NCBI GenBank assembly: GCA_035471785.1
Contig: DATIPQ010000145.1
Span: forward strand, 18,167-82,166
Direction of reading: 5' to 3'
Source: Acidobacteriota bacterium
GTDB taxonomy: Bacteria; Acidobacteriota; UBA6911; RPQK01; DATIPO01
Length of the DNA stretch: 64,000 bases
Both the position numbers and the translations under genes were made by a program. The notes beneath the pieces were generated by a model. The model saw nothing but the letters and a program-made list of their open reading frames with translations, did not search any database and was not told the origin of the DNA. Positions 29,191 to 37,370 of the stretch are shown in pieces. Within the stretch, counting starts at the first letter, position 1, and each line of letters begins with the position of its first letter.

Positions 29191-30627
29191 ATGAATAGAT
29201 GTTTTCTGCTCAGCGCCTTGTGCTTGCTGCTCTTATCTTCGACGGCGGCCTGCTCCTCCGGTTCACAGCCCCAGGATGCTCCCCAGCCTGCCGCCCAGGA
29301 CGACCTGGCCGTCGATCTGCTCATCGAAAACGGCTCCATCCTGACCATGGACGAGGCCTACACCCATCACCCCATCGGCTATGTGGCGGTCAAGGGAGAT
29401 GAGATCGTCGAGGTGGGAGGAGGCGCCGCGCCGGAGCAGATCCAGCCGCTGCGGCGCGTCGACGCGCGAGGACACTTCGTGCTGCCGGGGCTCATCAACG
29501 GTCATCAGCACGCCCCCATGACGGTCATGCGGGGAGTGGCCGACGACCTGGCGCTGATGGACTGGTTGCAGAACTACATCTTTCCCTCTGAAGCCGCCAA
29601 CGTCGACGAAGAGATGGTCTACTGGGGCACTTTGCTGGCCGCCATGGAGATGATCAGGGGCGGGACGACGCTCTATGTCGACATGTACTACTTCGAAGGC
29701 AAGGTGGCCGAGGCCACCGCGCGGACCGGCATGCGGGGCATTCTGGGGCAGACCATACTCGACTTCCCGGTCCCCGACGCCCACAACCCGCAGCAAGGCA
29801 TCGCCGCCGCCAAGGTATTCCTGGCCAAGTGGAAAGACCACCCTCTGATCGTTCCCGCCGTGGCGCCCCATTCGCCCTACACCTGCTCCACCGAGACCCT
29901 GCTGGCCTGCAAGGCGGCGGCTGAAGAGTTCGACGTGCCACTGGTCATCCACGTGGCGGAAACCCAGGACGAACTGCGTCAGGTGCGGGAGAAGGCGGGG
30001 ACCACGCCGGTCCGCTACCTGCGCGACATCGGCTTCCTCGACGACCGCGTCATCGCCGCTCACGCCGTTTGGGTGGACGAAGAGGAGATCGAGATCCTCA
30101 AACGGTTCGGAGTGGGGCCCGTGCACAACCCGGAAAGCAATATGAAGCTGGCTTCGGGGGTGGCTCCGGTGCCTGAGATGCTGGAGGCTGGACTGGCGGT
30201 GGGGATCGGAACCGACGGTCCCGCCAGCAACAACAACATCGACCTGCTGGACGAGATGGACAGCGCAGCCAAGCTGCACAAGATTTCCAGCATGGATCCA
30301 ACCGTCCTGAGCGCTCGCCAAGCTCTGTCCATGGCCACCAGGCTGGGGGCTCAAGCCGTCGACATGGAGCACATGCTGGGAAGCCTGGAGGCGGGCAAGA
30401 AGGCCGACCTCATCCTCATCAAGTCTCAGGACGTCCCCGAGGCCGTTCCCTCCTACGATCCATACAGCACCATCGTCTACTCGCTGGGGGCCCAATCGGT
30501 GGTGATGACGGTCATCAACGGGCAGGTGGTTTTCGAGAGGGGCGCGCTCACGCTGATTGACGAGGTCGAGGTCTACGCCAAGATCAAGGAATTGCAGGCC
30601 AAGTTGACCCGCTCGCTGAAGCGCTGA
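29191..30627 (+). CDS. Lipoprotein amidohydrolase, MtaD/SsnA-like nucleoside deaminase
   Basis: Amidohydrolase resembling 5-methylthioadenosine/S-adenosylhomocysteine deaminase and chlorohydrolases. The HxH metal pair is in INGHQHAPM, a further His in VIHVAET, another in AAHAVWVDE, and Asp in GTDGPASNN. The C-terminal beta-sandwich has GSLEAGKKADLILI. Unusually it starts with a lipoprotein signal peptide: NRCFLLSALCLLLLSSTAAC, with a lipobox STAAC. The mature enzyme should therefore be tethered outside the inner membrane. ATG 29191 has AAGGAG upstream; an earlier in-frame start would destroy the signal peptide. It closes the salvage operon, 28 bases after cdd. The exact substrate is not determinable. 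Confidence 0.85.
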   Translation: MNRCFLLSALCLLLLSSTAACSSGSQPQDAPQPAAQDDLAVDLLIENGSILTMDEAYTHHPIGYVAVKGDEIVEVGGGAAPEQIQPLRRVDARGHFVLPGLINGHQHAPMTVMRGVADDLALMDWLQNYIFPSEAANVDEEMVYWGTLLAAMEMIRGGTTLYVDMYYFEGKVAEATARTGMRGILGQTILDFPVPDAHNPQQGIAAAKVFLAKWKDHPLIVPAVAPHSPYTCSTETLLACKAAAEEFDVPLVIHVAETQDELRQVREKAGTTPVRYLRDIGFLDDRVIAAHAVWVDEEEIEILKRFGVGPVHNPESNMKLASGVAPVPEMLEAGLAVGIGTDGPASNNNIDLLDEMDSAAKLHKISSMDPTVLSARQALSMATRLGAQAVDMEHMLGSLEAGKKADLILIKSQDVPEAVPSYDPYSTIVYSLGAQSVVMTVINGQVVFERGALTLIDEVEVYAKIKELQAKLTRSLKR

Positions 30628-30672
30628 CCGAGCTATCGATAGCGAGGCTGCTCACTACTGGCCCTAGCCGTT

Positions 30673-31296
30673 TCACTTGCGGTTGACGCAGCGGACAGCC
30701 TTCCAGTGGCCCAGGAAGTCGATGTTGACGATGCGGTCGATTTCCAGTTCGGCTTCCTGGAAAAGAGGCTGCAGGCGCAGGTCGGTCCGGAAGCCGACCT
30801 TGTAGAAGAGGGGAGCCAGCACCGTCTCGATGGTGTCGATGACCGGCACCTCGTGGGTGAAATGATTCATGACCAGGATGATGCCTCCCGGACGGCAGAC
30901 CCGCTTCATTTCCTTGAGCACCTCGACCGGCTCGGGCACCACCGAGACAAAATAAGCGGCCAGCACCCGGTCGAAGCTGTTGTCGGGGAGGTCCATGCGG
31001 GCGGCGTCCATGCGCCGCAGGTCGACGTGCCCCCAGTTCTCCTTATCGATCCGCTTTTGGGCCTCCCGCAGCATTCCCTGCGAGAGGTCTATGCCCGTGA
31101 TCTCGATGTCGCGCGGCAACTCGCTCAAAGTCAGTCCCGTGCCCACCCCGACTTCGAGCAGCTTGGCTCCCTCGTAGAAATTAAGCAGGGAAGGCGCCTT
31201 TTCTCGTCCGCCGCTGAGGAGCCGGTTGAACAAGAAATTGTACACGCGCGCGTAGACGTTGTAGACGCGTTCAACAGATTCGACGGTCAAGTACAT
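30673..31296 (-). CDS. SAM-dependent methyltransferase, PmtA-like
   Basis: Class I methyltransferase. The SAM-binding motif is LLEVGVGTGLTLSELP, with acidic motif II in EITGIDLSQGML, FDRVLAAYFVSVVP as motif IV and VCRPGGIILVMNHF as motif V. The N-terminus (VYNVYARVYNFLFNRLLSGGREKA) resembles phosphatidylethanolamine N-methyltransferases of the PmtA type, which make phosphatidylcholine. That substrate is an inference from overall likeness. The length of 207 residues fits. It is separated from the facing salvage operon by 45 bases and shares a strand with the SRAP gene 69 bases upstream. Confidence 0.75.
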   Translation of the reverse strand: MYLTVESVERVYNVYARVYNFLFNRLLSGGREKAPSLLNFYEGAKLLEVGVGTGLTLSELPRDIEITGIDLSQGMLREAQKRIDKENWGHVDLRRMDAARMDLPDNSFDRVLAAYFVSVVPEPVEVLKEMKRVCRPGGIILVMNHFTHEVPVIDTIETVLAPLFYKVGFRTDLRLQPLFQEAELEIDRIVNIDFLGHWKAVRCVNRK

Positions 31297-31365
31297 CCTC
31301 CCATCGGAGTATTGTAGACTGCATGGCGGCTGCCAGGCAAAGCCGCATCCCAGGGCAGCCGGTCC

Positions 31366-32046
31366 TCACAGCCGGGGCGGGTTGTCCACCTCCACCTCTT
31401 CCATCACCTCGGGTCCGTCGTTGTGAGGCGAGTTGACCTTGCGCGACACGGCCACCGCCTCCATTTCTTGGGCGGGGTAGGGTTTCAGCAATTCCTCCAG
31501 TTGGCTCTGGCGGGCCGAGGGATCGAGCCAGAGTCCGTGGCCCTCGCGGGGCAAGATAACGGGCATGCGGTCGTGCACCAGCGCGCTCAGCGGATTGGGG
31601 CGGGTGGTGAGAATGGTGCAGGAAAGCACCAGATGTCCGTCGGGAGCCTTCCAACGCTCCCATAGGCCCGCCAAGGCCATCAAGGAGCGGTCCTTTCGTC
31701 TGAAGAGAAAGGGCTGCTTGCCGTCGGCTTCAGCGCGCCACTCGTAGTAACCGTCCGCCGGCAGCAGGCAGCGCCGGCGTTGGAAGGCGTTGCGGAAAGC
31801 TGTTTTCGACGCTACAGTTTCGCAGCGGGCGTTGATCATCTTGAAGCCGATTTTCTCGTCCTTGGCCCAGTAGGGGATCAGTCCCCAGCGGTAGAGGTCG
31901 AGTTGGCGGGTGTTCTGGTCGGCCCAGGTGACGGCTGGAACCATCTGGCTGGGCGCGATATTGAAGCGTGGAGGCAGGCGTACTTCGTCGACTTCGAAGA
32001 CCTGGGGAATTTGCTCGGTCTGGGTCAGCGTATAGCGTCCGCACAT
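31366..32046 (-). CDS. yedK: SRAP-family abasic-site protein (YedK/HMCES-like)
   Basis: Protein that forms a covalent link with abasic sites in single-stranded DNA and shields them. Cys2 directly after the initiator Met (MCGRYTLT) is the catalytic residue. FNIAPSQMVPAV, WGLIPYWAKD, NARCETV, the active-site Glu in PADGYYEW and His in ALVHDRMPVIL are all present. The length of 226 residues is typical of bacterial YedK. It appears to be a single gene, with the start of the SAM methyltransferase 69 bases downstream. Confidence 0.94.
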   Translation of the reverse strand: MCGRYTLTQTEQIPQVFEVDEVRLPPRFNIAPSQMVPAVTWADQNTRQLDLYRWGLIPYWAKDEKIGFKMINARCETVASKTAFRNAFQRRRCLLPADGYYEWRAEADGKQPFLFRRKDRSLMALAGLWERWKAPDGHLVLSCTILTTRPNPLSALVHDRMPVILPREGHGLWLDPSARQSQLEELLKPYPAQEMEAVAVSRKVNSPHNDGPEVMEEVEVDNPPRL

Positions 32047-32167
32047 AGGCCGATTCTAGCCCATCAGGTTCCGGCGACGTGCTTTCCCGAGCCTCTGCGG
32101 GGAAATCACAAAGTCTTGCAGATCGCTTGAAAAGCACGCGCAGTCTGCCTTTGAGCGGTAAATGGGA

Positions 32168-32196
32168 TTGAAGAAGCCGAATTTTTGTGGTAACTT
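32168..32196 (+). promoter_or_regulatory. Weak promoter candidate for the downstream TPR gene
   Basis: TTGAAG (32168-32173), 17 bases, then TAACTT (32191-32196) lie in the 267-base gap between two divergent genes and point rightwards. The match is modest. The rest of the gap shows no gene. Confidence 0.3.
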
Positions 32197-32322
32197 CCCG
32201 AACACTCAGGCATCTATGAACCCAAGCGAGCCGTCAGGCGCTACGGCAAAGGCGCTCGGCTCAGGTTCCGCAGAGAGAAGAGCTGGATTCGTCCAGTCAG
32301 CCATGGAGGTCTTTTGAGAACA

Positions 32323-33330
32323 ATGAATTTGAAGATGTTGAAGTTGGCAATTCTCTTGAGTGGCGTGGCCGTTTTGGCCGTGCTCCCGCTATGGGCCCAG
32401 GAGGGGCAGGATCCGGAACAGTACCGCATCGAGTACACAGCCTACCAGGACGCGACTTCCAAAGAAGGCGATGAGAAGATCGACGCGCTGGTCAAGTTCT
32501 ACAAGGACTTCCCCGAATCGAGTTTGCTGCCCTACGTCAAGGGGGAGTTCCTTCGGATCCTGCAGGCTGCCTACGACAACAAGGACGCGGACAAGGTGGC
32601 GTCGCTGACCGAGAAATTTCAAACGGTCGAACCTGACGAGATCGGTCCCGTCTACCTGACCGCCGACCTGTATTTCAAGCAAGGCCAGTATGCCCAGGCC
32701 ATATCCTGGGCCGAGAAAGTGCATAGCCAGACCGACAATGCCGAGTTTAAGAAGCAGGCCCGCTACATCATCGTCTTCTCGGCTCTGAACACCGGCAATG
32801 CCGCCAAGATCCGGCAGCACGGTCCCGATGTCATCGAGGATTATGGCCCCGAGGCGACTTACGCGGTTTCCACCGAGTTGATGCGTCAGGCTGTTGCCTC
32901 GGGCAACGTGTCGGAGGCCGCCAAATGGGCCAGCAAGGCGCTGGAAGGCTATGCGGCTGTGGAATCCTCGGCCAATGCCGAGACCAGGCAGTACATCTCT
33001 GAGCACCGATTGACGGCCGCCATTGTGCTGGGCGAGAACGCCTTCTCGCGGCAGCAGTGGAACCGGGCCATCCGGGAATTCCAGAATGTGCTGAGCATGA
33101 CCAACGACAAGGAGAAGGTCGCTCAGGCCTATTACAAGATCGGCATGAGCCACTGGAAGGCCGGCCAGGTCGAGCCTGACGCCATGAAGGCCTTCGCGCG
33201 AGGCCACAAGCTGGGAACGGGACAATTTGCCCGGCAGTGCTTCAAGCACCTGGAGGAGCTTTACAAGATCCGCCACAACGGCTCCACGGCCGGCATGGAC
33301 GAGTTCATTCAAGAGGCGGTCGCCGAATAA
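32323..33330 (+). CDS. Secreted TPR-like protein of unknown function
   Basis: A signal peptide (LKLAILLSGVAVLAVLPLWAQ) precedes helical repeats of TPR character, for example VYLTADLYFKQGQYAQAISWAEKV and ENAFSRQQWNRAIREFQNVLSM. About 335 residues in total. No catalytic motif is present; it is likely a periplasmic adaptor or scaffold. ATG 32323 is favoured; GGAGG at 32305-32309 lies 13 bases away, which is long, and the in-frame TTG 32314 is only four bases from it, so the start is not certain. A rho-independent terminator follows after about 30 bases, so this is a single-gene unit. Confidence 0.75.
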   Translation: MNLKMLKLAILLSGVAVLAVLPLWAQEGQDPEQYRIEYTAYQDATSKEGDEKIDALVKFYKDFPESSLLPYVKGEFLRILQAAYDNKDADKVASLTEKFQTVEPDEIGPVYLTADLYFKQGQYAQAISWAEKVHSQTDNAEFKKQARYIIVFSALNTGNAAKIRQHGPDVIEDYGPEATYAVSTELMRQAVASGNVSEAAKWASKALEGYAAVESSANAETRQYISEHRLTAAIVLGENAFSRQQWNRAIREFQNVLSMTNDKEKVAQAYYKIGMSHWKAGQVEPDAMKAFARGHKLGTGQFARQCFKHLEELYKIRHNGSTAGMDEFIQEAVAE

Positions 33331-33359
33331 AAGCTGACACGCTGATGCCTGATTTGAAC

Positions 33360-33395
33360 CGCCGGTCCTCCTCCGCGGGGGGCCGGCGTTTTTTT
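33360..33395 (+). terminator. Intrinsic terminator after the TPR gene
   Basis: A 12-base-pair stem (CGCCGGTCCTCC with GGGGGGCCGGCG, two G-T pairs) with a five-base loop is followed by seven T residues. The T-run ends only 13 bases before the ATG of the helicase gene, so no room for a conventional leader remains between them. Confidence 0.92.
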
Positions 33396-33408
33396 GTATC
33401 CTAACTTC

Positions 33409-35688
33409 ATGGCCACTTCCGCCCAATCCTTGCTGGAACACCTCAACCAAGCTCAGCGGGAGGCGGTGACTCACGAAGAGGGCCCTCTGCTCATCCTGGC
33501 CGGAGCCGGCAGCGGCAAGACGCGCACCATCACCTACCGCATCGCCCATCTCATCGCCACCCAGGCCTGCCGCCCCCAGCAGATCCTGGCGGTCACCTTC
33601 ACCAACAAGGCGGCCGAGGAAATGCGTTCCCGGGTCTTGTCGCTCTTGCCGCCCTTGGACGCGCTTCCTTTGCTCTGCACCTTCCACTCCTTCGGGGTGC
33701 GGGTGCTGCGCCGCTACGCCGAGCGGGTCGGCTTCGGAAACGACTTCAACATCTGCGACACCGATGACCAGCAGCGCCTGCTCAAGGGCATCTACAAGGA
33801 ACTGGGACTTTCAGACGACCGCTCCAAAGGAATCCGCGTCCAGGAGGCCCGCGCGGTCATCTCTCACGCCAAGAACAAAGGCTGGGGGCCCGACCAGTTG
33901 GCCCAGGACAGGCATCGGGCCGATTCCGAGGTCCTGGGCCGGATCTATCGGCGCTACCAGCAGGTGTTGCGCCAGTCCAACGCCGTCGACTTCGACGACC
34001 TCATCTTGCTCACGGTCCATCTTCTGCAGGAGAACGACGACCTGTGCAGCCGCTACGGCGAATGGTATCGCTACCTGCTCATCGACGAGTACCAGGACAC
34101 CAACCTTCCCCAGTACGAACTGATCCGCTCCCTCACCAGCACCCACGACAACCTCTGCGCGGTGGGCGATGAAGACCAGTCGATTTACGGGTTCCGGGGC
34201 GCCGAGATCGACAACATCCTGCGCTTTGAGAAGGACTTCCCCGGCACGCGGCTGATCAAGCTGGAGCAGAACTACCGTTCCACCCAGATCATCCTCGATG
34301 CGGCCGGCGCGGTGGTTTCCAACAACCAGAAGCGCAAGGGCAAGAAACTGTGGACGGAACTCAGCAGCGGACCCAAGATCGACCTCTACGTGGCCGCCAG
34401 CGCCTCAGACGAGTCCCGCTGGGTGGCCGGGAAGATCGAGGAGCATCAGCGGGCGGGCGTGCAGCGCATCGCCGTCCTCTACCGCACCAACTTCCTGTCC
34501 CGCCAGTTCGAGGAATCGCTGCGCCAGCGCCGCATCCCCTACCGCCTCATCGGAGGCCTCAGCTTTTATTCCCGCAAGGAGATCAAGGACGCCCTGGCCT
34601 ACCTGCGCCTGGCCCGCAATCCCGATGACAACGTCTCCCTGCTGCGCGTCATCAACGAGCCCTCCAGAGGCGTTGGAAACAAGACCCTGGAGCGGTTGCA
34701 GGAGTTGGCCGGCGAGCATGACGGCAGTCTTTGGACGGCCTTGCAGGAAGGGCTGCGGGAGCAGCGTTTCGACGGGCGCGCTCACCGCTGCTTGGCCGCC
34801 TTCAGAGACATCATCGAAACCTCGGCCCGGGCTCTGGAAAAACCGCTGCCACTGGCCTTGGAACGCATCCTGGCGGCCAGCGGCTACGTCGAGACGCTGG
34901 AGTCGGAGGCCACTCCCGAAGCCGAAAGCCGCCTGGAGAACTTGAAGGAACTGGTCAACGTAGCCCGCGAACTGGAGGCCGGCGACGTCAGCTTGCAGGA
35001 GTTTCTGGACGAAGCCGCCCTGCGGGCCGACACCGACGAATACGACGCCAGCGCGCCGGTTACCTTGATGACCCTGCACAATGCCAAGGGATTGGAATTC
35101 GAAACCGTTTTCCTGGTGGGATGCGAGGAGGGACTCTTTCCCCACCGGCGCTCGGTCGTCGAGAACGATGTGGAGGAAGAACGCCGGCTCTGTTATGTGG
35201 GCATGACGCGGGCTGAGCGCAAGCTGCATCTCAGCTATTCGCGACGCAGGCGTTTTTATGGAAGCGACTCTAACGAGTTCAACCGACCCTCCCGCTTCCT
35301 CCACGAGATTCCTCCAGACTTGGTGGAAGGCTACAGCTCTCCCTTGCTGGGCGACTCGGCTTCATACGCCTCCGGCTCGCCGGCCGAGTCTCCAGGGTCA
35401 AGCGGGCGCCTCTTCGCCCGGCCCTACCCGGCCCAGTCCGGCAAACCCAAGAAGGCCTTCGAGGGCCTGACCCTGAACAGCGCCGAGGAAGTCCAGAGCT
35501 ATCTGGAGAGCCGCAAGAAGCGGGGTCAGTCTCTGCGCCGGGGCGCGCTGGTCGAACATCCCAAGTGGGGACGCGGGCAGGTCTTGGCGGTCGAGCCCAG
35601 CAAGGACGACGACCTCAAGGTGACGGTGCGCTTCGCCCAGGGCATCAAGAAGCTCATGCAAAGCTACGCCAAGCTCAAGGTGGTGTAG
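33409..35688 (+). CDS. pcrA: ATP-dependent DNA helicase PcrA/UvrD
   Basis: Superfamily 1A 3'-5' DNA helicase used in nucleotide-excision repair, mismatch repair and clearing of replication conflicts. Motif I is AGAGSGKTRTI, Ia VTFTNKAAEEM, II LLIDEYQDTN, III VGDEDQSIYGFRGA, IV YRS after LEQNY, V TLMTLHNAKGLEF and VI RRLCYVGMTRAERKLHL. The Q-motif is LNQAQREAVTHEEGPLLI. The C-terminal 60 residues form the Tudor-like domain (GALVEHPKWGRGQVLAVE) that binds RNA polymerase in PcrA/UvrD. The length of 759 residues is normal. ATG 33409 has no clear ribosome site and sits 13 bases after a terminator T-run. Confidence 0.95.
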   Translation: MATSAQSLLEHLNQAQREAVTHEEGPLLILAGAGSGKTRTITYRIAHLIATQACRPQQILAVTFTNKAAEEMRSRVLSLLPPLDALPLLCTFHSFGVRVLRRYAERVGFGNDFNICDTDDQQRLLKGIYKELGLSDDRSKGIRVQEARAVISHAKNKGWGPDQLAQDRHRADSEVLGRIYRRYQQVLRQSNAVDFDDLILLTVHLLQENDDLCSRYGEWYRYLLIDEYQDTNLPQYELIRSLTSTHDNLCAVGDEDQSIYGFRGAEIDNILRFEKDFPGTRLIKLEQNYRSTQIILDAAGAVVSNNQKRKGKKLWTELSSGPKIDLYVAASASDESRWVAGKIEEHQRAGVQRIAVLYRTNFLSRQFEESLRQRRIPYRLIGGLSFYSRKEIKDALAYLRLARNPDDNVSLLRVINEPSRGVGNKTLERLQELAGEHDGSLWTALQEGLREQRFDGRAHRCLAAFRDIIETSARALEKPLPLALERILAASGYVETLESEATPEAESRLENLKELVNVARELEAGDVSLQEFLDEAALRADTDEYDASAPVTLMTLHNAKGLEFETVFLVGCEEGLFPHRRSVVENDVEEERRLCYVGMTRAERKLHLSYSRRRRFYGSDSNEFNRPSRFLHEIPPDLVEGYSSPLLGDSASYASGSPAESPGSSGRLFARPYPAQSGKPKKAFEGLTLNSAEEVQSYLESRKKRGQSLRRGALVEHPKWGRGQVLAVEPSKDDDLKVTVRFAQGIKKLMQSYAKLKVV

Positions 35689-35692
35689 CGTC

Positions 35693-36508
35693 TCACGACC
35701 CGTCCAGGTAAAAGTAGGCCTGGTCCTCGGAATCCATCCAGATGGGAGCCCAGGGATCGCTCCCCCAGGGGTTTTCCTGGCAGCGATGCAGGTACTCGCG
35801 CAGAATTCGGCTGGTCACTTGGGCATCTTCTGCCGCCGAAGCCAGAAGCAGTCCGGCGTAAACGGCGGCCGGATGGGCTTGGGGATGCATGCGCGCCAGG
35901 GCTGACCTGAAGTGAAGACCAGCCTGCTGGGGATGGCCTGTTGCCAGGTAGCTTTGAGCCAGCAGCAGATAGACTCTCGAGGTGTCAGGACCGAGGCGCT
36001 GAGCTTGTTGCAGATGAGCGCGCGCCAACTGGGGCTGGGAGTTATCGATCAGGGCCTGGCTGAGAGCCATCAGGATCATGCGGTCAGCGGGACGCTCGGC
36101 GGCCAGACTCTCCAGCAGGGTGATGGCTGAAGGGGCGTCGCCCATTTCCCGCAGGTATTGGGCCAGGATGAAATGGCGTTCGGGGGTGGATGAAGCAGCG
36201 GCCAGCCAGTAGGCCCTCTCCAACTCCTGCTGAGCTTGTACCGGGGTGGGCGCCGTCAAGGCCGCCAGGTAATGGGCCAGAGGATCAGAAGGCGCTTCCT
36301 TCAGGGCCGACTGGGCCATGGGCGCCAACAGGGCCTTGGGTTGAGAGATCTCCACGCCGTGCAAGACCAGTTCGGCCATCTCGTGGGTATGGGCCGAGTG
36401 CTCGGAATAGGCGAAGACGGCCTCGTCAGCCGACGCCGCCCCCGCCCGAAGGGGAGCCGTCAGGAGCATCAGGATCAGAATAGGAAGAGTCCGCGTAATC
36501 GCTTTCAT
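35693..36508 (-). CDS. Secreted TPR-repeat protein
   Basis: A signal peptide (ITRTLPILILMLLTAPLRAGAA) leads into helical TPR-like repeats such as ALIDNSQPQLARAHLQQAQRLGPDTSRVYLLLAQSYLATGHPQQA. Its N-terminal mature region (YSEHSAHTHEMAELVLHGVE) aligns with that of the longer TPR protein at 18015-19277, so these are probably paralogues and this one is shorter. The C-terminus is acidic and aromatic (WGSDPWAPIWMDSEDQAYFYL). No enzymatic motif is seen. It converges with pcrA, the two stops being four bases apart. Confidence 0.75.
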   Translation of the reverse strand: MKAITRTLPILILMLLTAPLRAGAASADEAVFAYSEHSAHTHEMAELVLHGVEISQPKALLAPMAQSALKEAPSDPLAHYLAALTAPTPVQAQQELERAYWLAAASSTPERHFILAQYLREMGDAPSAITLLESLAAERPADRMILMALSQALIDNSQPQLARAHLQQAQRLGPDTSRVYLLLAQSYLATGHPQQAGLHFRSALARMHPQAHPAAVYAGLLLASAAEDAQVTSRILREYLHRCQENPWGSDPWAPIWMDSEDQAYFYLDGS

Positions 36509-36648
36509 AATTCCGCCCGTACATTGCGACCTCCCAGATCCCTCGTTTCTACCTCAGACGAGTGATCATCGCCCGTCGTTCCGAATATACGTCGGATATC
36601 TCATGAATATTCGATGAATCGACTCACTTCCTTACGGCATGTCTCACC

Positions 36649-36670
36649 AAAAAGATTGGCCGATCTTTTT
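36649..36670. promoter_or_regulatory. AT-rich palindrome upstream of a secreted-protein gene
   Basis: AAAAAGATTGGCCGATCTTTTT is complementary to itself except at one base pair. It lies in the 240-base gap between two divergent genes, about 80 bases before the start of the rightward one. It could be an operator or a hairpin in either transcript. The neighbouring ATGAATATTCGATGAAT is also partly palindromic. Nothing else in the gap is recognisable. Confidence 0.45.
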
Positions 36671-36749
36671 TGGCCTGGTGTCGATTGGCGGGCGGTTCGT
36701 TCGTCTGGGGGATGAAAGAAACGAAAGCTCACTCTTGAGGAGGAACGTG

Positions 36750-37283
36750 ATGAAAAAATGGAATCTTAGTCTTCTATGCCTGGTGACGGCCCTGGCGGCG
36801 CAGGCTTGGCCGGCGCTGGCCGGAGACGCCGGCCAACCCTCTGAGGCCGTCGTCAAGGCCTTTGAGAAGATCAAGTCGCTGGAAGGAAAGTGGACGGGCC
36901 GCAACGGTCAGGGAGAGCCGGTCGAGATGACCTTCGAAATCACCGGCAACGGCTCTGCCGTGATCGGTTACTACAAGGTCGATGGCCAGGCCCATCAGCA
37001 TGACATGGCCACCGTCTATCATCTCGACGGCGCGCGCCTGGCGCTGACTCATTACTGCGCCGTCGCCAATCAGCCGCGCATGATCTCGACCAAGGGGCTG
37101 GAGGGAGACAAGCTCAGCTTCGAATTCCTCGACGTCGGCAACGCCGATGCTTCAAAGGACGGTCACATGCACCGGGCCGAATACGAGTTCCTCTCCCCCG
37201 ACCGCTTCACGACGGATTGGACCTGGTTCCAGGAGGGAGAAGCGCGTTTCACCGCCACCGTGGACGTCCAACGCGTCCGCTAA
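36750..37283 (+). CDS. Secreted lipocalin-like protein of unknown function
   Basis: A signal peptide (KKWNLSLLCLVTALAAQAWPALA) is followed by about 150 residues rich in alternating strands: LEGKWTGRNGQGEPVEMTFEI, VIGYYKVDGQAHQHDMATVYHL, DGARLALTHYCAV and FTTDWTWFQEGEARFTATV. This resembles the calycin-like barrels of the DUF1579/heme-binding-protein type, but the match is loose. GGAGGA precedes ATG 36750 by a good distance; the earlier in-frame ATG 36639 lacks a site and would bury the signal peptide. It converges with the large TolB-amidohydrolase gene across a strong hairpin. Confidence 0.75.
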   Translation: MKKWNLSLLCLVTALAAQAWPALAGDAGQPSEAVVKAFEKIKSLEGKWTGRNGQGEPVEMTFEITGNGSAVIGYYKVDGQAHQHDMATVYHLDGARLALTHYCAVANQPRMISTKGLEGDKLSFEFLDVGNADASKDGHMHRAEYEFLSPDRFTTDWTWFQEGEARFTATVDVQRVR

Positions 37284-37324
37284 AGCTAATGGACGCGGAC
37301 AGCGGCCGGCGGAAGGGGAAGGGA

Positions 37325-37366
37325 GGGAAAGGACGGCCTGCCCGCCAGGGGCGGCCCTCCTTTCCC
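37325..37366. terminator. Hairpin between convergent genes
   Basis: GGGAAAGGA and TCCTTTCCC pair over nine bases, followed inward by a mismatch and four more GC pairs (GGCC/GGCC), with a loop of about 14 bases. On the plus strand GTTTCT follows. It lies between two converging genes and could stop transcription in either direction. It lacks a long U-run. Confidence 0.6.
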
Positions 37367-37370
37367 GTTT

